A stretch of DNA of 64,000 nucleotides from Herbiconiux ginsengi (GTDB taxonomy: Bacteria > Actinomycetota > Actinomycetes > Actinomycetales > Microbacteriaceae), in contig NZ_FNPZ01000001.1 of NCBI RefSeq assembly GCF_900107435.1, positions 1,274,960 to 1,338,959 of the forward strand, given 5' to 3'. The position numbers and the translations under genes are program-made. Positions within the stretch are counted from its first letter, which is position 1, and each line of letters starts with the position of its first letter. Positions 1 to 8,058 of the stretch are shown here, piece after piece. The notes below the pieces were generated by a model. It saw only the letters and a list, made by a program, of their open reading frames with translations. It did no database searches and was not told the DNA's origin.

Positions 1-110
1 TTGAGGTAGTCGTCCTTGTTCGAGATGTAGCCGTGGTGGCTGTGTTCGGCGGCCGTCGGCTGCTCGGGGGCAGTCGCATCGCCGAGGGACGCATCCGTGT
101 TCATGGTCAT
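1..110 (-). CDS. csoR: CsoR-family copper-sensing repressor (3' part outside window)
   Basis: The visible 36 codons start at the ATG at 110 and run off the left edge. A flexible Ala/Pro/Glu-rich beginning is followed by HSHHGYISNKDDYL, which resembles the start of the CsoR/RcnR four-helix family just before the Arg-rich first helix. Known members are homotetrameric Cu(I)-responsive repressors that use a Cys-His-Cys site; those residues lie beyond the window and cannot be checked. The start overlaps the stop of the upstream copper ATPase by four bases (ATGA), so both are probably translated from one transcript. The expected target is the inverted repeat at 2557-2573. A related metal sensor such as RcnR is possible, but the partner ATPase favours copper. 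Confidence 0.75.
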   Translation of the reverse strand, partial: MTMNTDASLGDATAPEQPTAAEHSHHGYISNKDDYL

Positions 111-2545
111 GCTCCGATTCTCGCCGGTCGCAGGTCGATCCGGCGCAGCAGTTGCGCGTTCGCCGCCACGATGATCGTGGAGAGCGACATGAGGATCGCT
201 CCCACCGCCATCGGCAGCACGAACCCGATCGGCGCGAGCACGCCGGCGGCGAGCGGCACCGAGAGGAGGTTGTAGCCGGCGGCCCACCAGAGGTTCTGCG
301 TCATCTTGCGGTAGCTGGCCTTCGAGAGGGTGATGACCGAGAGCACGGATCGGGGGTCGTCGCTGGCGAGGATGACCCCGGCCGAAGCGATGGCCACATC
401 CGTTCCGGCGCCGATGGCGATGCCGACGTCGGCTCGAGCCAGTGCGGGGGCGTCATTCACGCCGTCGCCCACCATCGCGACCTTGCGGCCCTCGGCCTGG
501 AGCTCGGCGACCTTCGCCGACTTGTCGCCGGGCTTGACGCCCGCGAACATCCGCGTGATGCCGAGTTCGGCGGCGACAGCGCGGGCTACGGGTTCGGCGT
601 CGCCCGTGATCATGACGACCTCGATGCCGCGCGCCCGCAGGCCGACGACGGCCTCGCGCGACTCGGGACGGATCTCGTCGGCCAGCGCGATGAGGCCGAT
701 CACCTCGTGATCGCGCAGAACGTGCAGCACGGTCTGGCCGGCGTGGGGGTCGTCGTGCATGGTGTTCGAAATCGCAACCGTGCCGCCATCCGAGCTGCTC
801 TGTGCGCCGGATGCGCTCAGGTTTGCGGTTTCGAACGTGATCGCGGCCGCAGCGTGCTGCTCGAGGAGGGCCGGACCGCCGACGTGGATCATTGCCCCGT
901 CGACGAGAGCGGAGACACCGACCGCGGTGGAGGCCTGGAACCCGGTGGCCGCGGGAACGGCGAGTTCGCGCATCCGTGCCGCCTGCACGATCGCCCGGGC
1001 CAGCGGATGCTCGCTGTCGGCCTCGGCTGCCGCGGCGAGTGCCAGCACCTCGGCCTCGTCGTGACCCGGAGCCGCGACGACCGCGGTGACGGCCGGTTCG
1101 CCCTTGGTGAGGGTGCCGGTCTTGTCGAAGAGCACGGTGTCGACGGTGCGCATGGTCTCGAGGGCGAGGCGGTCTTTGACGAGGATGCCGGCTTTCGCGG
1201 CTCGCTCCGTGGCGATGGAGACGACGAGCGGGATGGCGAGGCCGAGCGCGTGCGGGCAGGCGATGACGAGCACGGTGATGGTGCGGATGACCGCATCGTC
1301 GGGGCTGCCGACGAGGGTCCAGACGATGGCCGTGATGACGGCGGCACCGAGCGCGAACCAGAACAGCCACCCGGCCGCGGTGTCGGCGATGCGCTGGGCG
1401 CGCGAGCTCGAGTTCTGCGCCTCGGCGACCAGACGCTGGATGCCGGCGAGCGCGGTGTCGTCGCCGACGGCGGAGATGCGGATGCGCAGAGCGGTGTCGG
1501 TGGCGACGGTTCCGGCCACGACGTGGTCACCGGGGCCGCGGGACACCGGGCGCGACTCGCCCGTGATCATCGACTCGTCGACATCCGCGGTGCCCTCGAC
1601 GACCTCGCCGTCGGCCGGAACCCGACCGCCGGGGCGCACGACGACGAGGTCGCCGACGCGGAGGTCTGTGGGCGACACGGTCGTGGCGGCGCCGTCGGCG
1701 TCGAGGCGTTCGGCCTCGTCGGGGAGGAGGGCCGCGAGCGAGTCGAGTGCCGAGGTTGTCTGGGCGAGGGAACGCATCTCGATCCAGTGGCCGAGCAGCA
1801 TGATCACGATGAGGAGCGCGAGCTCCCACCAGAACTCGAGCTGTTCGTCGAGGATGCCGATCGTCGCGCCCCAGGAGGCGAGGAAGCCGACCGAGATGGC
1901 GAGGGCGATGAGCAGCATCATGCCGGGCTTGCGGGCACGGAGCTCGGAGACGCCGCCGGAGAGGAAGGGGCGACCGCCGAGCACGAAGAGAACGGTGCCG
2001 AGCACGGGGGAGATCCAGGTGGTCCAGCCCTCTTCGGGGATGGAGTAGCCGAGGATCATCGAGAAGGTGGTGCTGAAGAAGACCGTCGGCACGGCGACCA
2101 CGAGCATCACCCAGAAGAGACGGCGGAACTGACCCACGTGGTCGCCATGCCCGCCGTGCCCCATGTGGTCATGGCCCGCGTGGGCGGAGTGGTCGTGCCC
2201 TGAGTGCCCTGAGTGGTCGTGGCCGGCGTGGTCGTGCCCTGCGTGGCCGGAGTGGTCGTGGCCGTCGTGCCCGGAGTGGTCGTGCCCGGCCTGTGTGGCC
2301 CGGGTTTCGTGGTGGGAGTGCCCGCCGTGGTCGTGCTCGTCGTGCACGGAGTGGGTGTTGTGGCCGACGTGGGGGTCGTGGGTGTCGTCGCCAGACTGGT
2401 CGTGCCCGGCACGGGCGTCGTGCCCGGCGTGCGTGTCGCCGACGGCGTGGGCGTCGTGGCCGCTGTGATCGTGGCCCGGATGATCGGCGCTCGCGGGGTC
2501 GGGGCGCGTCGTGGCGGCGTTCAGATGCTCAGGCTCGGTGCTCAT
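107..2545 (-). CDS. copper-translocating P1B-type ATPase with His-rich N-terminus
   Basis: This 812-residue heavy-metal P-type ATPase should export copper across the cytoplasmic membrane using ATP. Residues about 14-135 are an extreme His/Asp/Gly-rich region of repeats such as GHDHSGHD, a likely metal-binding tail replacing the usual CxxC domain. The membrane part follows, with the actuator motif TGES near residue 329, the transmembrane metal motif ACPHALG near 429, phosphorylation site DKTGTLT near 473, and the hinge GDGVND before the last two helices. A CPH rather than CPC motif is typical of the P1B-3 (CopB-like) group. csoR follows with a 4-bp overlap, and a CsoR-like operator lies 12-28 bases upstream of the start. 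Silver transport is possible too. Confidence 0.93.
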   Translation of the reverse strand: MSTEPEHLNAATTRPDPASADHPGHDHSGHDAHAVGDTHAGHDARAGHDQSGDDTHDPHVGHNTHSVHDEHDHGGHSHHETRATQAGHDHSGHDGHDHSGHAGHDHAGHDHSGHSGHDHSAHAGHDHMGHGGHGDHVGQFRRLFWVMLVVAVPTVFFSTTFSMILGYSIPEEGWTTWISPVLGTVLFVLGGRPFLSGGVSELRARKPGMMLLIALAISVGFLASWGATIGILDEQLEFWWELALLIVIMLLGHWIEMRSLAQTTSALDSLAALLPDEAERLDADGAATTVSPTDLRVGDLVVVRPGGRVPADGEVVEGTADVDESMITGESRPVSRGPGDHVVAGTVATDTALRIRISAVGDDTALAGIQRLVAEAQNSSSRAQRIADTAAGWLFWFALGAAVITAIVWTLVGSPDDAVIRTITVLVIACPHALGLAIPLVVSIATERAAKAGILVKDRLALETMRTVDTVLFDKTGTLTKGEPAVTAVVAAPGHDEAEVLALAAAAEADSEHPLARAIVQAARMRELAVPAATGFQASTAVGVSALVDGAMIHVGGPALLEQHAAAAITFETANLSASGAQSSSDGGTVAISNTMHDDPHAGQTVLHVLRDHEVIGLIALADEIRPESREAVVGLRARGIEVVMITGDAEPVARAVAAELGITRMFAGVKPGDKSAKVAELQAEGRKVAMVGDGVNDAPALARADVGIAIGAGTDVAIASAGVILASDDPRSVLSVITLSKASYRKMTQNLWWAAGYNLLSVPLAAGVLAPIGFVLPMAVGAILMSLSTIIVAANAQLLRRIDLRPARIGA

Positions 2546-2556
2546 GGCGCTAAGCT

Positions 2557-2573
2557 ATACCCCCTAGGGGTAT
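2557..2573. promoter_or_regulatory. CsoR-type operator upstream of the copper ATPase
   Basis: ATACCCC and GGGGTAT form perfect 7-bp arms around a 3-base spacer (CTA). G/C runs flanked by AT are typical of CsoR boxes in actinobacteria. The site sits immediately before the ATPase start at 2545, and the coding strand has no convincing ribosome binding site, so repressor binding would cover the promoter or the start of a very short leader. The role in copper response is inferred from the neighbouring csoR. Confidence 0.75.
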
Positions 2574-2690
2574 TAATCAACCGCGTTCGCTCCACGCGAG
2601 CACCAGCCCGTACGACGTCGGTGGCGAAAGACGGACGCGCACGGTGTGGATGGAGATCGAGCGGCACGGGCACGGTGGTACCGTGAGCGC

Positions 2691-3317
2691 GTGTCAGCTT
2701 CCGAGCCAGCGGCCCCCGACGAGCACCCCGAGGTCGTGACACCCGCCACGGCGGCGGTCGCGAAGCGCGAAGTGCGCCGCACCGACGCGGGCTCCCGGGT
2801 GACGGGCGTCATCGTCGTCGGCATGAGTGTCGCCGTCTGGTGGCCGTCGTTCACGCTCGGCGCCTGGGGCGACTTCTTCTTCGACCAGATGCTCACGATC
2901 TGGGCCGCCGCCAGCGGCGCCTTCATCGCGGTGCTCATCCAACCCCGTGGTCAGCCACGGGTGGGGCGCGCGATCGCCCTCCTCATACCGAGTCTCTGGC
3001 TGGGCCTGTGGTTCCTCACGGCCGACGCCGATCCGGACGACTGGGTCGTGGGGGTGGTCTCCCTCCTCGGGATCGTGATCGGCATCCTCGCGGTGCCCGC
3101 CACCATCTGGGTGCTGGCCCGCATGATCTGGCCCGAATTCGCCGAGGACATCTCCTGGCCGCGGCGCTTCGCCGTGATCGGCGCGGTGCTTCTCATTGCG
3201 GTCGCGTCGTTCCTGCTCGGTGTGAACCAGTCGAAGTTCCTCACCTGCGGCGATTTCACCATCAGTGGCAACTCCGAACCGCACGGCTGCACTCCCGATC
3301 CGGTCGATACCCCGTAA
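2691..3317 (+). CDS. hypothetical membrane protein
   Basis: A 208-residue protein with an acidic, Pro/Glu-rich cytoplasmic beginning (to about residue 35). Four or five hydrophobic helices follow: a pair around VIVVGMSVAVWW and MLTIWAAASGAFIAVL, then IALLIPSLWLGLWFL, VVGVVSLLGIVIGILAV and FAVIGAVLLIAVASFLLG. The polar tail contains two Cys residues (LTCGDF and HGCTPD) that could form an extracytoplasmic disulfide. I chose the GTG at 2691 because an upstream ATG would add an Arg-rich stretch lying over the probable promoter (TACCGT). No family is recognised. The next small membrane gene begins 34 bases downstream on the same strand. Confidence 0.75.
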   Translation: MSASEPAAPDEHPEVVTPATAAVAKREVRRTDAGSRVTGVIVVGMSVAVWWPSFTLGAWGDFFFDQMLTIWAAASGAFIAVLIQPRGQPRVGRAIALLIPSLWLGLWFLTADADPDDWVVGVVSLLGIVIGILAVPATIWVLARMIWPEFAEDISWPRRFAVIGAVLLIAVASFLLGVNQSKFLTCGDFTISGNSEPHGCTPDPVDTP

Positions 3318-3351
3318 GGGTCGTTGATCTGCGGGAACTACAATCGTGCAG

Positions 3352-3606
3352 GTGAACCCCGAGCACGTCCGACTCTCCCGCCGGTTCCTCGGCACCCTGA
3401 TCGTCGTCGTCTTCGGAGCGCTGGGGGCGCTCGCGTCGCTGGTGTTCCTGTATCCCGAGCATTCCGAGGCGACCGGGATCGTGCTCGACGTCACCTTGGC
3501 CGTCAGTCTCGCCGTGTTCGTCGCCGCGGGCATCTTCGCCATCCTGACCTCGCGGCGGATCGCGGCCCTGAACCGCGCCGATCGGGCGAACCGCCTCCGC
3601 CGCTGA
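3352..3606 (+). CDS. small two-helix membrane protein
   Basis: About 84 residues with two hydrophobic segments (FLGTLIVVVFGALGALASLVF and IVLDVTLAVSLAVFVAAGIF) and a short Arg-rich C-terminus (ALNRADRANRLRR), suggesting a cytoplasmic positive tail. A near-consensus -10 box TACAAT at 3339-3344 is followed by seven bases and then the GTG at 3352, which supports a leaderless start there. The in-frame GTG at 3346 is only one base from the box. Function unknown; no family recognised. Confidence 0.72.
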   Translation: MNPEHVRLSRRFLGTLIVVVFGALGALASLVFLYPEHSEATGIVLDVTLAVSLAVFVAAGIFAILTSRRIAALNRADRANRLRR

Positions 3607-3678
3607 GCAGCGCGGGCGGCACGGACGGCACGGGCAGCGCGGCAGCGCGGCAGCAGACGACCGCGCAGCGACGAGTTC

Positions 3679-4755
3679 CTAGGCGACGACCGCCGCCAGC
3701 TCCGCCCGCAGCGCTGCCGCGAACGCGTCGATGTCGGCCTCGGTCGTGTCGAAGGCGCACATCCACCGCACCTCGCCCGTCGCCGGGTTCCAGTCGTAGA
3801 ACCGGAACGATTCGCGCAGCCGATCGGCGACCCCGGGCGGAAGGATCGCGAACACCGCGTTCGACTGGGTCTGCTGCGTGAGCGTGACCCCCGGCAGATC
3901 GACCACCGCGGCACGCAGTCGCTGAGCCATGGCGTTCGCGTGCGACGCCGACCGCAGCCACAGGTCGCCGCCATACAGCGCGATCAGTTGCGCCGACACG
4001 AAGCGCATCTTCGACGCCAGCTGCATGTCGAGCTTGCGCAGGAAGGTGATGCCGGTCGCGGCGGACGGGTTGAGCACCACCACGGCCTCGCCGTAGAGCA
4101 GCCCGTTCTTGGTGCCGCCGAGCGAGACCACGTCGACCCCCGCATCCGTCGTGAACGCCCGCAGCGGCAACCCGAGCGAGGCGGCGGCGTTCGAGATGCG
4201 TGAGCCGTCGAGGTGCAGCGTCATGCCGCGCGCGTGCACGTGGTCGGCGATGGCCGCGATCTCGTCGGCGGTGTAGGCCGTGCCGAGTTCGGTGGTCTGC
4301 GTGATCGAGACGGCGAGTGGTTGGGCGCGGTGCTCGTCGCCCCAGCCCCAGGCCTCGAGATCGATGAGCTCAGGGGTGAGCTTGCCGTCGGGCGTCGGCA
4401 CCGTGAGCAGTTTGAGCCCGGCCACTCGTTCAGGAGCGGCGTTCTCGTCGGTGTGGATGTGCGCCGTCGTCGCGCACACCACCGCCCCCCACCGCGGCAG
4501 CATCGACTGCAGGCTGATGACGTTCGCTCCGGTGCCGTTGAACACTGGGAACGCCTCCGCCTGCCCGCCGAAGTGATGCCGCGCCACCTTCTGCAGCTCG
4601 GCGGTGTAGACGTCTTCGCCGTAGGCGATCTGGTGCCCGCCGTTCGCCGCCGCGATCGCCTCCAACACCTCGGGGTGCACCCCGGCGTAGTTGTCGGAGG
4701 CGAAGCCGCGCAGCTCGCGGTCGTGCAGGGTCAGGGCAGGAGCGATATCGGTCAC
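3679..4755 (-). CDS. ltaE: low-specificity threonine aldolase (PLP-dependent)
   Basis: A 358-residue fold-type I PLP enzyme that should cleave L-threonine or L-allo-threonine to glycine and acetaldehyde in the cytoplasm. Characteristic pieces are FASDNYAGVHPEV at the start, FNGTGANVISLQS in the cofactor-binding part, LHLDGSRISNAAASLG, and the lysine motif SLGGTKNG near residue 213 that forms the Schiff base. Length is normal for the family. A GGAG element lies about 10 bases before the ATG at 4755. It is transcribed alone, and a strong palindrome separates it from the ABC permease gene upstream. Related beta-eliminating lyases share the fold, so exact substrate specificity is uncertain. Confidence 0.9.
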   Translation of the reverse strand: MTDIAPALTLHDRELRGFASDNYAGVHPEVLEAIAAANGGHQIAYGEDVYTAELQKVARHHFGGQAEAFPVFNGTGANVISLQSMLPRWGAVVCATTAHIHTDENAAPERVAGLKLLTVPTPDGKLTPELIDLEAWGWGDEHRAQPLAVSITQTTELGTAYTADEIAAIADHVHARGMTLHLDGSRISNAAASLGLPLRAFTTDAGVDVVSLGGTKNGLLYGEAVVVLNPSAATGITFLRKLDMQLASKMRFVSAQLIALYGGDLWLRSASHANAMAQRLRAAVVDLPGVTLTQQTQSNAVFAILPPGVADRLRESFRFYDWNPATGEVRWMCAFDTTEADIDAFAAALRAELAAVVA

Positions 4756-4788
4756 CGCTCCAGTCTCTCAAACCCGGCCCGACCCCAC

Positions 4789-4847
4789 GCGAGGTAGCGC
4801 AAAGTCACCTTCCGAGCGCGCGGAAGGGTGACTTCGCGCTACCTCGC
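4789..4847. repeat. family C intergenic palindrome, full copy
   Basis: Arms at 4789-4814 and 4821-4847 start with GCGAGGTAGCGC and end with TTCCG. They match over 26 positions with one mismatch and one single-base indel, around a 6-base loop. The element sits between the ABC permease stop and the threonine aldolase start, both on the minus strand. It could terminate the permease transcript or be a dispersed REP-like element; a related hairpin occurs at 59507-59557 and a partial one at 18751-18792. Confidence 0.8.
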
Positions 4848-4866
4848 GGGCTGAGGCCCGAGTCGC

Positions 4867-6108
4867 TCAGCCGCGGAGGGCGTCGCGCAGCTTCACCCGC
4901 GCGCCCGTGCGGAGCAGCGAGTTCGCGTAGATGCGCGAGCCGACGGCGATCACGACCGCCGTGGTGAGGGCGAGGATCGCGAGGGAGAGCAGGGGCTCCC
5001 ACCACTCGGCGTCGCCCAGGAACAACCGCAGCGGCATCCCGACCGGCGCCGAGAAGGGCACGTACGACATCACGGCCATCACGGTCTCGTTGGAGTTGAA
5101 GAAGATCACCAGGAAATACGGGATCATCACGAGCATCGTCACCGGCGAGGTGACCGAGCCCACGTCTTCTTGCCGCGAGACGAGAGCGGCCGTCGCCGCG
5201 TAGAGCGCTGCCAGCAGGACGAAACCGAACACGAAGAACACGACGAACCAGGCGATGGCGGCACCCAGGGCGCCCAGCAAGGCGGATTGGCCGGTGATGG
5301 TGAGGCCGAGCGCCGAGATCACGGCGATCACCGCGATCTGCCCGAACGCGAGGATGCTGTTGCCCAGCACTTTGCCCGCCATCAGCTCCCGCGCCGTGAT
5401 GGTGGAGAGCAGGATCTCCACCACACGTGTCTGCTTCTCTTCGACGACGCTCTGCGCGATCGTGCTGCCGAAGGTGATGGCTGACATGAAGAACACGATT
5501 CCGAAGGCGATGCCGATGATGTAGGAGAGCAATCCGTCGCCGTCGTCGCCCGGTTCGAGCAGGTGCACCTGGGGTGCGACGCTCAGCAGCGACACGACGG
5601 ATGTCGGCGCCTCGCTCAAGGCCGCCACCTCGTAGTCGAGCGCGGGCTGGCCGGGCGGGGGCGACTGGGTCGTCGCATCCGTCGCATCCGTCGCATCCGT
5701 CGCATCCGTCGAGCCGGTCGTGTCGGTCATGGATCCGCGCGGCACGATCGCCGCGTCGACCGTCTCGTCGCGCACCAGTTGCTCGGCCGCCTCGACCGAC
5801 TCGACCTGCGTGACGTCGAGTCCCTGCACGCCGTCGACCACGGCGGAGGTGCCCGAGACCACCGCCACCTTCGGCGCCGAGCTGGTGGCGCTGAGCAGGC
5901 CGCCGACGATGATCGACGCGAGGATGGCGAGCATCAGGATGCCCGTGGAGATGAGGAACGCCTTGCTGCGCAGGCGCATGGTGATCTCGCGTCGGGCCAC
6001 CAGCCAGGTGCTGCGGGCGGCGCTCCGGGGGAGGGCGCCGGAGGGACGGATGCGCGTGGAGCCGGGGCCGGCACCGGCGGCGTGGCTCGGCGTGGTCTGC
6101 GTGCTCAT
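4867..6108 (-). CDS. ABC-2 type transporter permease (NatB-like)
   Basis: A 413-residue permease of the ABC-2/NatB type, expected to export an unknown substrate with the ATPase encoded just upstream. There is one membrane helix near residues 47-70 (AFLISTGILMLAILASIIVGG), then a large extracytoplasmic domain to about residue 190, then five or six helices to the C-terminus. The conserved stretch VVEEKQTRVVEILLSTITARELMAGKVLG typical of NatB precedes the third helix. In the outer domain, four tandem copies of a 9-base unit encode a Thr-Asp-Ala repeat (about residues 133-146). The start overlaps the ATPase stop by four bases (ATGA), so the genes are co-translated. NatAB-type sodium export is only a family analogy. 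Confidence 0.88.
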   Translation of the reverse strand: MSTQTTPSHAAGAGPGSTRIRPSGALPRSAARSTWLVARREITMRLRSKAFLISTGILMLAILASIIVGGLLSATSSAPKVAVVSGTSAVVDGVQGLDVTQVESVEAAEQLVRDETVDAAIVPRGSMTDTTGSTDATDATDATDATTQSPPPGQPALDYEVAALSEAPTSVVSLLSVAPQVHLLEPGDDGDGLLSYIIGIAFGIVFFMSAITFGSTIAQSVVEEKQTRVVEILLSTITARELMAGKVLGNSILAFGQIAVIAVISALGLTITGQSALLGALGAAIAWFVVFFVFGFVLLAALYAATAALVSRQEDVGSVTSPVTMLVMIPYFLVIFFNSNETVMAVMSYVPFSAPVGMPLRLFLGDAEWWEPLLSLAILALTTAVVIAVGSRIYANSLLRTGARVKLRDALRG

Positions 6109-7007
6109 TTCACGACCTCCGTGAAGATCTGGGAGAGGGTGGGGTGGACAGGAGCGAAGCGCGCGACAGGCCCGGTGTCGAGGGCGCGCCGCAGCACCGA
6201 CTGCGCCGCATCCCGACCCGCGTCGCCGCGTGCCACACCGAACAGGGCGTAACCGCCGTCGAGGTCGACCACCGAGACGCCGGGCACGTCGCGCACCCAG
6301 CCGGCGTCGCCGGAGCCGCTCACGTCGATCTCGTAGCGCGGCTCGGAATGCGTCGATCGCAGCTCTTCGCGCGATCCGCTGGCCCGGATGACGCCGTCGG
6401 CGATCACCACCAGGTCGTCGCAGAGGCGCTCGACGATGTCGAGCTGGTGCGAGGAGAAGAGCACGGGGGCGCCGCCCGCGGCGTGCTCGGCGAGCACCGC
6501 CTGCACGGTCTGCACCGCCAGGGGATCGAGCCCCGAGAACGGCTCGTCGAGCACGAGCACGCTCGGATCGTGCACCAGAGCCGCGGCGATCTGCGCGCGT
6601 TGCTGGTTGCCGAGCGAGAGGCTCTCGACCGTGGCGTTCGCGCGCTCCCCGAGTCCGAGGCGGTCGAGCAGGTCGGTCGTGCTCTTCGTGGCCGCGGCAT
6701 CCGACATCCCGTGCAATCGCCCGAGGTAGACGATCTGTTCGGCGACCTTCATCTTGGGGTAGAGGCCGCGTTCTTCGGGCATGTAGCCGAAGAGGGCGCG
6801 GTCGGCCGGAGTGAGGCGGGTGCCGTCGAGGGTCACGGAGCCGGAGTCGCTCGAGAGCACCCCGAGGATGATGCGCATCGTGGTGGTCTTGCCGGCGCCG
6901 TTGCCGCCGACGAAGCCCGTCATGCGGCCGTCGCCCACCGCGAAGCTCACGTCGTGCAGCACCTTCCGGCTGCCGAAGGAGCGGGAGACGCCTTCTACTT
7001 CGAGCAT
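6105..7007 (-). CDS. ABC transporter ATP-binding protein (NatA-like)
   Basis: A 300-residue nucleotide-binding protein that powers the ABC-2 permease downstream. Walker A is GGNGAGKTT (about residues 34-42), the signature is LSLGNQQRAQIAAALV, and Walker B is VLVLDEPFSGLDPLA, followed by the switch His in LFSSHQ. The last 80 residues form the C-terminal extension common in NatA/DrrA-type exporters, which suggests a drug, lipid or ion exporter rather than an importer. A TAGCGT box on the minus strand, about 30 bases upstream of the ATG, suggests a short leader with weak ribosome binding. It is the first gene of a two-gene operon. Confidence 0.93.
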   Translation of the reverse strand: MLEVEGVSRSFGSRKVLHDVSFAVGDGRMTGFVGGNGAGKTTTMRIILGVLSSDSGSVTLDGTRLTPADRALFGYMPEERGLYPKMKVAEQIVYLGRLHGMSDAAATKSTTDLLDRLGLGERANATVESLSLGNQQRAQIAAALVHDPSVLVLDEPFSGLDPLAVQTVQAVLAEHAAGGAPVLFSSHQLDIVERLCDDLVVIADGVIRASGSREELRSTHSEPRYEIDVSGSGDAGWVRDVPGVSVVDLDGGYALFGVARGDAGRDAAQSVLRRALDTGPVARFAPVHPTLSQIFTEVVK

Positions 7008-7208
7008 CTGTCTGTCTTTCGTCGAGTCATGTCTTCACGCTAGGCGGGCAGTGGATGCGCGACATCGGCCGAGCGGATGGCGCGCCTCCGTCGCGCGACG
7101 GAAAGCGAGTCGCGTTCCGCTGGCAATCCGCCGATACGACGGATTTCTGCCCCACCAGGGCATACCCTTCGGATACCGAGCCGTCGTGGCTCCGATGGAG
7201 GAATCACC

Positions 7209-7346
7209 ATGGGCGAGAAGTCCGCAAAGAAGGCCGTTGCCAAACCCGCTGCTCGCTCCCTCAAGGAGAAGCGCGCCGACAAGAAGGCGAAGAGCGACAA
7301 GTTCGATCACTCGGCCGACGCGGTCACCAACGTCAAGAAGCGCTAG
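7209..7346 (+). CDS. small basic Lys/Ala-rich protein
   Basis: A 45-residue protein, MGEKSAKKAVAKPAARSLKE at its start, ending VTNVKKR. It carries about a dozen lysines, no hydrophobic segment and no cysteine. A good ribosome binding site (GGAGGA) lies six bases before the ATG. The last 14 bases overlap the 3' end of the convergent response-regulator gene. Short Lys-rich proteins of this look are common in actinobacterial genomes without an assigned role; nucleic-acid binding would fit the charge but is a guess. The clear ribosome site makes it more credible than most frames of this size. Confidence 0.7.
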   Translation: MGEKSAKKAVAKPAARSLKEKRADKKAKSDKFDHSADAVTNVKKR

Positions 7347-8058
7347 TACCCGGAACCGCCACGCCGTTCTCATAGGCGAACACGACCGCTTGGATGCGGT
7401 CGCGGAGGCCGAGCTTCTGCAGGATCTTGGAGACGTGCGTCTTCACGGTGGCCTCGCCGAGGAAGAGCGCCGTGGCGATCTCGGAGTTGGAACGCCCGGC
7501 GGCGAGGAGCTCGAGCACTTGCCGTTCACGGTCGGTGAGGCCGGCGAGCTGCGGGGCCGGGGTGATCTCGGGTGAGGCATCCGGTGCAGCGCCGTTGCTG
7601 CCGTTGCCGTCGCTTCGCCGCGCGCTGAACCGCTCGATCACCCGGCGGGTGACGTCGGGGGAGAGCAGGGCGTCTCCGCGCGCCACGATTTGCACCGCGG
7701 CCACGAGCGCCTCGGGAGACGAGTTCTTGAGCACGAATCCGCTCGCGCCCGCCTCGAGGGCGTCGAAGAGGTAGTCGTCGCGGTCGAAGGTGGTCAGCAC
7801 GAGGATGCCCGAGGGCGTGCCGGCCGCCACGAGTTCGCGGGTGGCAGCGAGGCCGTCGAGGCCGGGCATCTGCACGTCCATGCACACGACGTCGGGTGCG
7901 AGAGCGGTGACGAGCTCGACGGCTTCGCGGCCGTCGCGAGCCTCGCCCACCACTTCGATGCCGTCTTCGGACTCGAGGATGATGCGGAGCCCGACGCGCA
8001 CGAGGTCTTGGTCGTCGGCGAGCACGACGCGGATGCCGTCGTTCGGCGCAGCCGCCAT
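7333..8058 (-). CDS. LuxR/NarL-type response regulator
   Basis: A 241-residue DNA-binding response regulator. The N-terminal receiver (about 10-125) has the acidic pair in VVLADDQ, phospho-acceptor Asp60 in VVCMDVQMPG, the switch Thr in VLTTFDRDD and Lys in FVLKNSS. A Gly/Ser/Pro linker (150-170) leads to the LuxR helix-turn-helix LTDRERQVLELLAAGRSNSE...EATVKTHVSKILQKL. Its start shares one base with the stop of the histidine kinase gene, so the pair is a coupled two-component system. It lies next to the ABC-2 exporter, the usual neighbourhood for stress-sensing kinase/regulator pairs, but a regulatory link is only suggested by position. Confidence 0.93.
   Translation of the reverse strand: MAAAPNDGIRVVLADDQDLVRVGLRIILESEDGIEVVGEARDGREAVELVTALAPDVVCMDVQMPGLDGLAATRELVAAGTPSGILVLTTFDRDDYLFDALEAGASGFVLKNSSPEALVAAVQIVARGDALLSPDVTRRVIERFSARRSDGNGSNGAAPDASPEITPAPQLAGLTDRERQVLELLAAGRSNSEIATALFLGEATVKTHVSKILQKLGLRDRIQAVVFAYENGVAVPGTSAS

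Noticed and set aside
152-2203. 683-codon open frame opposite the copper ATPase
   Set aside because: It mirrors the ATPase gene, shows only Arg/Asp/His-rich composition and no family motif; typical high-GC antisense frame.
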